64,000 nucleotides of DNA from Meloidogyne chitwoodi (Eukaryota > Nematoda > Chromadorea > Rhabditida > Meloidogynidae): the NCBI GenBank assembly GCA_015183035.1, contig JACZZP010000019.1, forward strand, positions 186,001-250,000, written 5' to 3'. Of the stretch, positions 35,101 through 45,600 are shown one piece after another. Each line of letters begins with the position of its first letter. Within the stretch, counting starts at the first letter, position 1. Under the pieces are notes generated by a model. The model searched no databases, was not told the origin of the DNA, and saw nothing but the letters and a program-made list of their open reading frames with translations. Both the position numbers and the translations under genes were made by a program.

Positions 35101-38100
35101 ATTTTTGAAATTAATTAAAATTGAATGGAAAGGGGCGATTTTACAAGGGGAATAAGAAGACAGATGGTAAATGCTGAACGAATGACCATCTGAGCGCCAG
35201 CAATCATAACAAAAGAACGATTAGATATTATTATGTGTTTTTGGTACCATTTAATAGAGCAGAAAATTTGCTACAAAATATAAAAAATCAGAATTTTTGG
35301 AAACATTGAAAAAAAGTTATAGTCAAAAAAGCTACACGTCTTCAGAAAATTCGATTTGTTTTTTGACTATAACATTTTTTCTATTTTTTCAAAAATTTTA
35401 ATTTTTTGGTATTTTGTAGCAAATTTTCAGCTCTATCCAATGATACAATAAGCACAAAATATTATCTAATCGTTCTTTTATTATAATTACTGGCGCTCAG
35501 ATGGCCCCGCGCTCGGCTACCCAAACAAAAGAATATTTTTACTCATATTGCTCTACCATTTAATTAAAATATATTTTTTAGAAATAAAAGACCGGACGTA
35601 ATTAAAGCCGAAAGGAATGCTGAATTGGGAAGAATTGCATTGGAAATTTACACATTAAATGGATTAGCACATTTAGTACATGTTGCGTGGCCTATTGCTA
35701 AATACATAATTTGGGAAAAAGAAATCAATTATAAAGATTGGCTTGGAACAAAGTTAATAAATTGTAAATACATATATTTATGAATCATTAGTTTTTATTT
35801 TTCAAAAGAAAATTTCTATTTGAAAAAGAAAGTCTATATAATGAAGATGGGGATCTCAGTGATGCAAAAGTTCCAAAATTTCCACGGAACTAGTTCCAGT
35901 TCCGGAACTGCATTTTTAATTTTCATTATTTCAGTTCCGGAACTATTTTTGGGCTAGAAACTAGTTCCGGACTAGTTCTAGTTCAGGAACTAGTTCCAGT
36001 TCCAGAAATTTGTTAGTTCCAGTTGTGGAATTGGAACTTTTGCATCACTGGTAGAAATTTTATATTTTATCATTAGGGTTTAAAAAACGGTTCTGCGACT
36101 TTTGCGCCGCCAACATTTGCGCCGCGACTTTTGCGCCGCGGTTTTTAGGCGCACCGTAAGGGGCACCAAGTTTTTAAAGTTAAAGACCCGAAATGTTGCG
36201 CCGAAAAATCGCGGCGCAAGTGTCGCGGCGCAAATGTTGGCGGCGCAAATGTCGGCGCACCTAAAAAACATGCACGAACAAATTGTTAACTAACCATAAC
36301 TGACTACTCTCTCCGAAGGTTAACTTAATCTCTCGTTTGTAAGAGACTTAGAAAAGTAGTAGTCAGTAGAGAAAATTGTATAAAATGAAAAGGAATTTTA
36401 CAAAAGGAATTGTGCATATTTTCTCTACTGACTACTACTTTTCTAAGTCTCTTACAAACGAGAGATTAAGTTAACCTTCGGAGAGACAGTGGTCAGTTAG
36501 GTTAGTTAACAATTTGTTCGTGCATGTTTTTTAAACCCTATTTATCATTTACGATACAGTAAACCTAGGAGTTTATGTAAATAATTATTTATTTAATTGT
36601 TTAATCTTTTAAGTTCAAAACGAAGCTAAAAATAGAAAAAAACTATTTTTTGAACCTAAAATTGATGAGAGCGGTGCATCTACCTCAACTTCAGATCGTG
36701 TACAAATAGCTCTTTTAAAACAACGAGAAAAACAAAAAGAGTATAATAACATTTGGTTTTGGTCTTATTTATCTATTGGAAAAGACAAATTTGATAACAA
36801 GTCGGCTGAAAAGTTTAAAGCAAATAGTAAGTGACATTCTGATTTTTACTCAAAATTTTAACTTTTGCACGTAAAATAAGTAAGTTTCGGATTTGGTTTT
36901 TATATAAATTCATCTACTATACTAGGAGTCGTTATTTAGCGAAATTTCAGATTAAAATTTTTTTGTAAATTTGAGTGGAACCGTCATAAAGTTAGAGTAG
37001 AGAAATCGCTGAAATCTTTTCTTCCTTTACTCTGATAAAATTTTTTATTTTATGGGAGCATAAAAGTTAATTAAATGCAATAAGAATTGTTTAGAATAAA
37101 TATTATTTAAAAAATTTTAAGAATTTCGGGCCGTTGAAGCGTCTCATGCCGCCGGAACTTCTCGTGCTCATACAGCTCCTGGTAACACATTTTTGTATAA
37201 ATTCAATTTAATTACCTTAAACTCGTCTTTTGGGAACATGCATTATACTTTAGGTAAACACCCCATTTATTCGCAAAATTAAAAAGTATAAAATTATTTG
37301 AAGATGGTAAAAAACGAATTTAATTACAAAATATTTTTTGCGAATAAATGGGGTGTTTACCTAAAATACTCAGTTCTGCCTTTTATATTACATTTTATTG
37401 TGTTGATCAGATCCAAGTCCAAATAACCTTAAATTAATTAAATAATTAAACACTCTTTATTCACTGTCAGAGGCAAGAACTCTAGAAATACAGCAATATG
37501 GTGCTGGTCCCTCTCAAACGCAGTCTCCAAGAAGAAGATCAAGTAACAAATTTTATTTTTCATCAATCTAGAGTCGAAAAAGCGGCACTATATGAAAGGA
37601 AGGACTGCATCCAATTTTTTCTATATTCTTAAAAAATGGGTATTTTTTTTATAATTTTTCTCTCTATTTTTGATTTTTGTCTTGAGGCTATAGACGCGAA
37701 ATGATTAATTTTTATGCAAAAAATAGTAAATTAAAGGCAATATTTTTCTTTTAATTAATTAATTATTTTGTTGTAATTTGCGCCGTAGAATGACGCATGT
37801 ACCAAAAGCCAACCATAGATGGGCTCCCAAATGAAGAAGTCATAAAACACTCCCAATAGGTTCAAGTTTGGCGTGTTTCCATTTTTATGAGTAAACGATC
37901 ACAGAAAAATTAAATGAAAAAAATATATGAAAAATTAATCCTTTTGCGTCTATAGACTCAAGACAAAAATCAAAAATAGAGAGAAAGATTATAAAAAAAA
38001 ATACCATTTTTGAGAATATAGAAAAAATTGAATGCAGTCCTTCCTTTCATATAGAGTCGAAAAAGCGATGATTTTAATTTAAATTTATTTTTTTATTTTT

Positions 38101-38359
38101 AGGTTCAGGATGGTGTATGAATTGTTTTAAAAGTAGTAGTACTCGTGAAAAACGTTCTGTTAAGGAAACTTTCTTAGAAAAGCTAATTCGTAATAAACGT
38201 ATGATACGAACACCACCACAAAGAACACCGCCTAGAACTCCACTAAGAAAACAAGATTCTTTAAATTTTGGTTCAATTTGGTTTGGATATAAATTATTTA
38301 TGTTTGGCTTGGGCTGGGTGCTTCAAGCTATACATTACGCACCGCTTTGGTACTCCTAA
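29124..38359 (+). CDS. Paralog C: secreted/membrane protein of unknown family, 13 exons
   Basis: Exons are 29124-29399, 29600-29744, 30018-30220, 30543-30737, 32211-32368, 33034-33308, 33813-33963, 34674-35063, 35582-35763, 36614-36826, 37122-37181, 37471-37542 and 38103-38359, giving 858 residues. All junctions are GT-AG with the same phases as A. The signal sequence ([16 protein letters not shown]), conserved Cys residues, WFWSYLSIG, the R-x-K-R pair (REKRS, RNKRM) and a hydrophobic end are present. The end differs (WVLQAIHYAPLWYS). Exons 11 and 12 are cut to 60 and 72 nt, against 162 and 141 in A. Introns 4, 6, 7, 9 and 12 carry foldback insertions. No stop or frameshift was found. Confidence 0.82.
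29477..29547. mobile_element. 71-bp hAT-like MITE with 8-bp target duplication
   Basis: The element CAGTGATGCAAAAGTTCC...GGAACTTTTGCATCATTG is a near-perfect hairpin in intron 1 of paralog C. ACTGGAAC flanks it on both sides. An 8-bp duplication with a CAGTG-type end fits the hAT superfamily. It is the cleanest of six related repeats here. Confidence 0.8.
30829..30925 (+). pseudogene. tRNA-like sequence in intron 4 of paralog C
   Basis: AGCCCAGTAGCTCAGTGGG (A-box) is followed at about 50 nt by GGATCGAAAACC, a weak B-box. There is no cloverleaf. It is a third, independent tRNA-like insertion in this gene family, here sense to the host. Confidence 0.45.
31303..32134. mobile_element. 832-bp foldback transposon with 8-bp target duplication
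   Basis: The ends GGCCCTATATCGAAGGAATG and its inverse (GGCTCTATATCGAAGG read from the right) start arms of about 150 bp that contain TTGTCTTGAGGCTATAGACG. The 8-bp duplication GAATTTCC lies at 31295-31302 and 32135-32142. The interior holds an ATG-starting exon-like piece (about 31498-31539, followed by GTAATT) and a 38-codon open end (about 31879-31990). They are out of phase with each other, so no gene is called. Related to 37584-38058. Confidence 0.85.
32702..32956. repeat. CTATAG foldback family, copy 2
   Basis: CTCTATAGACCGAAACTTTATAGAT on the left and ATCTATAGGGTTTCGGCCTATAG on the right are inverse. The interior has two ACACYCCCAA-type blocks with AAGTTTGTGCGAAGACTAACCGG. Intron 5 of paralog C; same family as 21908-22116. 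Confidence 0.75.
33386..33634. repeat. GTTCC hAT-like repeat in intron 6 of paralog C
   Basis: It runs from GTGATGCAAAAGTTTCAG to GGAACTTTTTAATCACTG and is densely filled with GGAACTTGTTCC palindromes. A longer, older relative of the element at 29477-29547. Confidence 0.7.
34271..34437. repeat. GTTCC hAT-like repeat in intron 7 of paralog C
   Basis: AGTGATGCAAAAGTTCCAAA on the left and TGGAACTTTTGCATCAC on the right are inverse. The flanks carry ATTACGAG and GTTACGGG, possibly a decayed 8-bp duplication. Confidence 0.7.
35186..35504. repeat. Foldback between exons 8 and 9 of paralog C
   Basis: CCATCTGAGCGCCAG...AAAAGAACGATTAGATATTAT on the left pairs with the inverse on the right, ending CTGGCGCTCAGATGG. 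Arms of about 130 bp are separated by a short spacer. Confidence 0.8.
35857..36049. repeat. GTTCC hAT-like repeat in intron 9 of paralog C
   Basis: CAGTGATGCAAAAGTTCC at the left and GGAACTTTTGCATCACTG at the right are perfect inverse ends. The GGAACTAGTTCC words inside are in both orientations. No exact target duplication. Confidence 0.75.
36074..36540. mobile_element. Foldback element with 8-bp duplication, carrying a nested insertion
   Basis: The ends TAGGGTTTAAAAAAC and GTTTTTTAAACCCTA are exact inverses and are flanked by TTTATCAT at 36066-36073 and 36541-36548. The arms (about 36262-36376 and 36418-36538) pair almost perfectly. The left arm is interrupted by the GC-rich element at 36089-36261, while the right arm is continuous. 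The TAGGG end and 8-bp duplication fit hAT-type MITEs. Confidence 0.88.
36089..36261. mobile_element. Nested GC-rich palindromic element with 8-bp duplication
   Basis: A 173-bp insertion rich in GCGCCGC and TTTGCGCCGCGAC, folding on itself (ends GGTTCTGCGAC and the inverse of GGTGCGCCGAC). TAAAAAAC is present on both sides (36081-36088 and 36262-36269). Its base composition is unlike anything around it. Confidence 0.85.
37233..37381. repeat. ATTTATTCGCAA foldback family, copy 3
   Basis: TTTAGGTAAACACCCCATTTATTCGCAA at 37250 folds onto TTGCGAATAAATGGGGTGTTTACCTAAA near 37337-37365. Outer ends are GAACATGCATTATAC and GTACTCAG-like words. Intron 11 of paralog C. Confidence 0.75.
37584..38058. 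mobile_element. 475-bp foldback transposon with 8-bp target duplication
   Basis: The ends GGCACTATATGAAAGG and (inverse) GACTCTATATGAAAGG match the 832-bp element at 31303-32134, as do the TTGTCTTGAGGCTATAGACG arms. The interior is a shortened, inverted version. GAAAAAGC flanks it at 37576-37583 and 38059-38066. It sits directly before the last exon of paralog C. Confidence 0.85.
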
Positions 38360-38488
38360 AATACAAACAAACACAATTTTTATTAGTTTAGAAACCATTT
38401 TTTTCGGATTTTTTTTAATTTTTCCTTTGTTCATTTTTATTATTATTCTTTGGATATTATGTAACGACTCACGGAAATCCAGTGAAAA

Positions 38489-38766
38489 TAAATAGTTAAG
38501 TGAAAATAAAAAGTACATAAAATCATAAACATGATGTAAAACACAAAAATACATGTAAAAATCAAAAATACATATATTTAAAAAAATTGCGTGTTTTTCA
38601 TGTATTTTTGTATTTTTTACTAAAAAATACATTTTTGTGTTTTTTCAAAATATATATATGAAAAAACAAAATAAGACACAAAAATACAGCAAAAACACAA
38701 AAAAAGTGCATGTGTTTTTCATGTATTTTTGTGATTTTATGTAACTATTTCTTCACTTACCTATTT
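38489..38766. repeat. ACAAAAATACATG foldback, copy 2
   Basis: TACATAAAATCATAAACATG and ACACAAAAATACATG on the left fold onto CATGTATTTTTGTG and GATTTTATGTAAC on the right. Related to 2097-2280. It lies about 130 bp after the stop of paralog C. Confidence 0.6.
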
Positions 38767-39734
38767 TCCACTGACCCTTTTTCTGGCACTTTGTGTATTA
38801 GAGATCTGCCAAATTCAAATTATTTGAGTTAATTTTATTTTAATTTGATTTTACAATTTCCAGTCTCTAATGTGTGCGGACTGTCTAACAGACTTTTTTT
38901 ATTCCTTAATTTTATTTTTATTAAAAACTTTAAGTTTAGGGGTTTTTTGTTCCAATTTTTGCCCTCAGGTGATTCGGCAATTTTGAGACTTTTTTTCTCC
39001 CCTAAATTTATTTATTCAATTGCAGTTTTTATAAAGTAATTTAAGCACTTTTTTAATTTATTTTGCGATATTAATTTATTTTTTTATTTTTTCATATCTG
39101 ATAAATTCTTTTTTTATTATTTTAAAATGTTTCAAAGGAGTCAACCCAAAAGATCGAAAAATAACTGTTAATCTTTAATTTCTTAAAAAAACTACTGAAT
39201 TTTTACAATTTTAAAATATATTTATTTTTATTAGTTCAAGTTCAACCATGTGTAAAATAGAATTAAACTTTTTTTATTTGTTAAAAAATAAAAAAATTAT
39301 TTTTGCGCATTCTCAGCCCTTTTTTAAAATTAATGGAGTATATAAATTTAAATAAACTTATTTTTCGACTTTTTTAAAATTTTTTTTATTTCTTCTCCTT
39401 AATAATAATTTAATAAATTTATTTCCCCTTTTTCCTCTCAACTTGTGTTAATTTTAATAAATAAAAGCTTCTGAATTAAATTTTTTATTTTATTTATTTT
39501 CTTATTATGTTTCCGTTTCTTTGGGGAATTTAAATTGGCTTTGAAAAAAATTATTTTTTGTTAAAAATGTTTTAAAAGCCTATTTGGATGATTGAAAAGA
39601 ATTATTAAAATAAGCGAAAAAAAATAATTTAATTTTATTTACCAGAATAAAGGCAATTTTATAAGCAAAAACAATTTCTTAAAACTTGATAAACTTGAAT
39701 TTTATTATATTATTCATTTTTATTAAACTTTTTT

Positions 39735-40075
39735 AAATAAACTTGGGCGTTGGTAGCAAAGTAGTAGGTAAGGGCGAATGCTTATAACTTTGTAAATAAA
39801 AGAGTTAGAAACATAAAATTTTGTATTTTTATAGCTTATAGTGGTAGCTAGCTACTGTAAAAATTTTAGATTTGTTGTTAAAGTATAAGTTAAGTTATGA
39901 TTTTTTAAATAAACATGGGCTTTGGTAGCAAAATGGTAAGTCTGGGCGAATGCTTATAACTTTGTAAATATAAGACTTAGAAATATAAAATTTTTCATTT
40001 TTATACTTTATAGTGGTAGCTAGCTTTTTTAAAAATTTCAGATTTTTTGTTAAATCATAAACAAAGTTATGTTGA
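39735..40075 (+). repeat. Tandem duplication of a 168-bp unit
   Basis: The block TAAATAAACTTGGGCGTTGGTAGCAAA...GCGAATGCTTATAACTTTGTAAATA...AGTGGTAGCTAGCT is repeated once, 168 bp later, with a few changes. Confidence 0.8.
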
Positions 40076-41119
40076 AAAAAGTAAATAAATATACCCAAGC
40101 AGTAACTTAAAATTAAATAAACCTGCTTAATTATAACCTTTAAATTTAAAATGTTGTAAATAAGTTTAAAACTGTGTTATCTAATAAATCCCAACATTTT
40201 AAAATTTTTAGTTCAATTTAAATTTAGTTACAATTTTTCTTCACTGCAGCAGTTGTTTAAAAGTAAATAATAAAAAAATACAAAAGAAAATTGTTTTTCG
40301 CCAACAAAAACAAAGTGAAAAATGCTTTGCGAGATTATTACATAATCATTTTTAAAATAATTTTTTAATCCGTACCATATTTTTTTAAAATGGCAAAAAG
40401 TATTTTAAAAGGGGATAAGCGACAAAAAAAGAAAAATACTCTTTTGCTTACTTTTAATCATTTTTGATGTTTTTTTGTTTGTTTTATTTGTTTATTTGTT
40501 TTATTTTAAGTACTCTTGTTTATTTTTAGTTCGAGAAATGAGCGGAAGCTATTTAAAGTAAATTACTACCTAATAGGTAGTATATTTTCTCTTATAACTA
40601 ATTTTATACTCTTTCAAAAATTCTGAAATTTTGTAATTTTATAATTAAGCCTTTTAAGAGTGTAAATACAAATTTTCAGAATTTTATGTTAATATTTAGC
40701 AAGTTTATGTTTTTTGTACTGAAGCGTCCTTACTCATTACTTTTCTAGCTTTGATCTTATTTTTTTATTTTCTTATTCATATTTAAAATTTCTTTTATTA
40801 GAATTACATATTTATAAACATTTTCTCAACTTTTCATAAATTTATAAAATTATTTTTAACCTTAAAAATTGAATAAAACTGCGAAATGTCGGCGGAAAAG
40901 CAATTAATCATTTATTTTTGGTTGTATTTAATTATAAATAAAATAAGAAAATTAAAAAAGAGATTAAAAAAGGAAAGCAAAAAATGTAAAAATATAAAGA
41001 AAATTCACCGGAAATTAATAATATTTTTTAGCGTTGAATAATATAAGTAAAAGAAAATATCTTCAACGCGATCTATATTATTTAAATCTTTGTTAAAATA
41101 AATATTTAATATTTTACTT

Positions 41120-41290
41120 AAAAATAAACTTGAAATTACAAAACTTGAAATTACAAAAATAAACTTAGAATACAAACGAAGCTTGAAATAAAAAATAAAC
41201 TTGAACTTACAAAATAAACTTGAATTTACAAAATAAACTTGAAATTACAAAAATAAACTTGAATTACAAAAATAAACTTGAATTATTATT
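41120..41290 (+). repeat. AAATAAACTTG motif cluster (forward orientation)
   Basis: About seven copies of AAAAATAAACTTGAAATTAC spaced by 20-30 bp. The reverse-orientation form dominates from about 42.6 to 47.6 kb. Confidence 0.75.
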
Positions 41291-42619
41291 TAAAAAATAA
41301 TTTTAATATCTGATTGATTAAATACTTTTCTCTTTTATTATAATAATAATAATTCTTTTTTTAAGTTTAAAGTCCAAAATAACAAAATTAATAATAATTA
41401 ATTTATCGCATGACTTTTGCGTTAAAAATAGATTTTTCTTTAATTTATCAGAGAAAACAAACCATTAAATTATTTAATCTATTTATTAATTTTCATTAAT
41501 TTTTTCTAATAATTATTAAATAAAAATATAAACAATTTTTTATTTATTATTTTCTGCCAATTTTATAATATTACAGTATATTTATTTTTGACTAATCCTC
41601 TGAAGCATAAATAAATTTACTCACTCAAATATCCTTATTCTCCTTTACAAATGCTCCTTTTAATGTTTTTAGCCGTGTACACATAAAAAATATTGTTGAG
41701 CACTTAATAATGATATTCTCTTAATTATTGTACTAAATATAATTCTCAATTAATAAAAAAAATTTCGGATACTCAATATTCAAAGAATAATTTTTTAATT
41801 GAAATAATTTTATTTCTTCCTTCCTCAATATTATTATAAGTATCATTTTACAAAAAAGAAATTTTTTTAATTTTGAAGCAATAAATAAATTATTAGAGCA
41901 AATTCCTATCCATTTTAGTTATCTGCCTCAATGATTTTAATTTACGCTTAATGTATTTTTTAGAGTCTTTTATAGTTGTTGTTTGTACTAAATTTTATTT
42001 ATTTTTGTACGATATTTTAAAAATCAACTTGAAGCATTTACAAAAATAAACTTGAATTGTAATAGAAATAAAGATAGATTACAAAACAGATTTCTGCATA
42101 AATACCCTAATGAAACATGAATAAACGAATTTTGATAAATATTTACTTTTAATTTTTTCACAGGTGATTCACAAAAATTACATCATTATTTATTTTTTAA
42201 TTCAACGATCTTTTGTTTTTTAATTTTTTTTGCCTAATATTTTTTGAATTATTTTATTTTCTTTCTAAATTTATTTATTATTATGCACTTTAAATTTTTT
42301 ATTTTTATTTCTATAAAAAATCTTTTTTTCTTTTGTTATTTTGTTAATAATACTTTAAAAAGGAAAAAATTCATTTTTTTTGAATAGATCCAATTCTTTT
42401 CAATTTTTTTCATTTCCATAAAAATTTTGCCCTTTCTTTTGTCCTTATTGTACATATTTTTATCCTTTGTCCTTATACTAAAATAATAAACAAAAATAAT
42501 AATAAAAGAAACCATTCAAAAAAATGCAAGTTTTTTTATTAAATGAATAATTGAAGCGAAGATTTGAGACGTTTATATTTTTGTTTATTAATCTTGTTTA
42601 CTATTTTTTAATTTAAATT

Positions 42620-45600
42620 TATTTTTATATTTCAAGTTTATTTTTGTATTTCAAGTTTATTTTTGTATCTCAAGTTTATTTTTTAATTCCAGGTTTATTT
42701 TTTGTAATTCAAGTTTTTTTTATTTAAAATTTTTAAAATAATTTAACAAAGCTTAAATTTTAATTTATCCATTTTTTAATTTAATTTTTTTAAATTATCC
42801 CAATTTATTTAAAAAAAATTTATTTTATTCTGATCCTTTTCTTCTTTTTTTTTTATTTTATTTATATATAATTTTTCTTTTATTTCAATGGCAAACAATA
42901 GAAAATGGCGCCGCAGGCCTTTCTTTTTACAGATGCTCTTAATGGGTAAAGAAAAGAAATGAAAAGAAAAATAAAAGAAATAAAAGAATGAATAAAAAAT
43001 ACAAGAATGCGCACAATATCTAACATACAAAGCTACCTTTGTATTAAAAACAACAAAAAACAATATCTCTCTAAATCATTTTGTCGCTTCTTTTGTTCTG
43101 ATGTTTTTAAAATACAAAGGTTTTGACAATAAATTGTTTTAAATAATAAAATGAAAAAAATGAGAATAAGAGTTTAATTTCTTTTATTTTTTTATATATT
43201 TATTTTTGTTTATACTATTTAATTAGTTTATTTTCCTAATTTCAAGTTTATATTTGTAATTTCAAGTTTATATTTGTAATTTCAAGTTTATATTTGTTGT
43301 TTCAAGTTTATTTTTGTAATTTCAAGTTTATTTTTAATCTAATTATAAGTTTTTACATAAATTTATTTTTGTTTTGTACCAATCCTTAAATGTACTTAAA
43401 AATTAAATTTATTTTTTTATTTGCAGATCGTCTTCGCGCAGAATTGTATGTATAATAATGTCCTACGCTCTTTATTTTCATTTTACTTTTATTATTATTT
43501 TCAAATTTTTTTAATATTTTTTAAATAATTGTTTAACTGACCTTTATTAAAATATTTTTATTTTATTCTTTTTTTCTGAGCATAATAATCGTGACCAAAT
43601 TCTTTTATTTAATAAAGATATTTATTTTGAAAAAAAAATAAATTTAAATATTAAACACTAAATTAAATCAAATTACTTCCATTTTCTTTTCAGAATAATA
43701 ATTTTGCATTAATAAAATTATATATATAACACATAATAATTAAATTTTCTTGTTATTATTTATTATTTTTAGTATTTTTAATTTATTTTTGTAAATTTTT
43801 TTAAATTCAATTTGATAATTATTTTTCAACGTTATTATTTGCTTATTTAATTTATAGATTTAAAACAACGTAAATCTATTTTTACAAATTTGCAATAAAA
43901 TTTATTTTTATTTACTTTAAAAAATATGAAAAACTATTTTTGGATTATTTTGAGATTTTATTTAATTATTGCTTTAGAATAATTTTATAAAAATAAATTT
44001 AATTTTAGTTACACATTTTTAAATAAAAAATATAAACAGTAATTAGTTTGAAGCAATTTGTTTCCAAAATAAATATTTTTGATGATCAAGTTTAAATTTA
44101 TAGGTAATTCAAGTTTATTTTTGGAATTTAGGTTTTTCTTATGAATTCAAGTTTATTTTGTTATTTCAAGTTTATTTTTTCAAGTTTATTATTGTTCAAG
44201 TTTACTTTTGTAATTTCAAGTTTATTATTGTAAATTAAGTCTATTTCTGTCTTAGGTTTAAATTATCAACAATATCTTTTAAATATTTAATTTTTCAATT
44301 CCAATTTTCCTATTTTTTTTTAAATTTTGTTGCACATTCATTTTTACAAAACATTAAAAACCAAAAAGCTTCCCATTCAAATTAAATCCCATTTGCAAAA
44401 TTTTAACAAAAAAAATGTAAAAATCTAAATAAATCAAAGATATATCCAACAGCGCTGTTTGTTTAAATTTTTTTCTTTTAGTAAATGGCGCTGAATTTGA
44501 TTTTTATTTATAAGAGGGTGCTGGGGCGGCAATTAACACAACAGACAAAAGCAAGTACCCCAAGAAAAAAACACAATTCCCATCCAACACAATAAACTAA
44601 ATGGGGTAAAGGATAAAGGACAAAAAAATATTAAAAAAACACAAAAGATTTCAAAAAGAAATTTAACAAAAATAAAACAATTTTTGCCATCTTCGAGTGA
44701 TGAACAAAGGAAATTCTTGAAAGTACAAAATAAATTTTATGGTTAAAATAATATAGTGTCAATTGCTAATTAATTTAAGGAAAGTGTACAAAATAAGGTT
44801 ATATACTTTTTTTAATTTTTCCTATTCAATTGTAATAAAAAATACACATTTCTTTTACAAAAATAAACTTGTTTTAATAAAATTTTAATTTAAGTTTATT
44901 TTGTAATTTGTAATTCAAGTTTATTTTGTGATTTGTAATTCGTTTATTTTTGTATTTATTTTTGTAATTTGTAATTCAAGTTTACTTTGTAATTTGTAAT
45001 TCAAGTTTATTTCTAATTTAATTAAGGTTTATTTTTGTATTTCAAACATTTTTTTTAAATTTCGGTCTATTCTTTCTTATTCAACGTTATGTTTATAATA
45101 ATAGCTTGTTTGTTTTAATTGAATTTATGTTTATTATTTTTCTTTTATTATTCAATTTATTAATAATCCCAAACATTTAGCATTTAGACCAAAGCATAAT
45201 TTCATTGTGTTTTTGTTATTTCTTTATACATTTTTTCCTCCTTATAATTTTTCACACATTTATAATTTGAATTTTTAATGGCCGTCCGCGCACAAAATCT
45301 TTTGTTTTTTTCTTTATTCTTTTTTAATTTTTTTTCTTTGTCCGTTTTATTTTATTCTTAAATATTCCTGCCATCTTTTATTTTTTCACAACAAAATTTA
45401 TTTAAAATATTATTTTCTGTTCATTCACCCTTATAATTTTTCTTAGTTTTTTGAAATTAAAAGAGATAGAAAATAATAATAAAAAGCGGTGGAAAGGTCT
45501 TTAATTTCAATCTTTAGCTCATAAAATATCAATAATTTTATTATTAATATCTAAAATATTTTTTAAACTATATTGTAATTTACTGAAGCTTAAATTCAAT

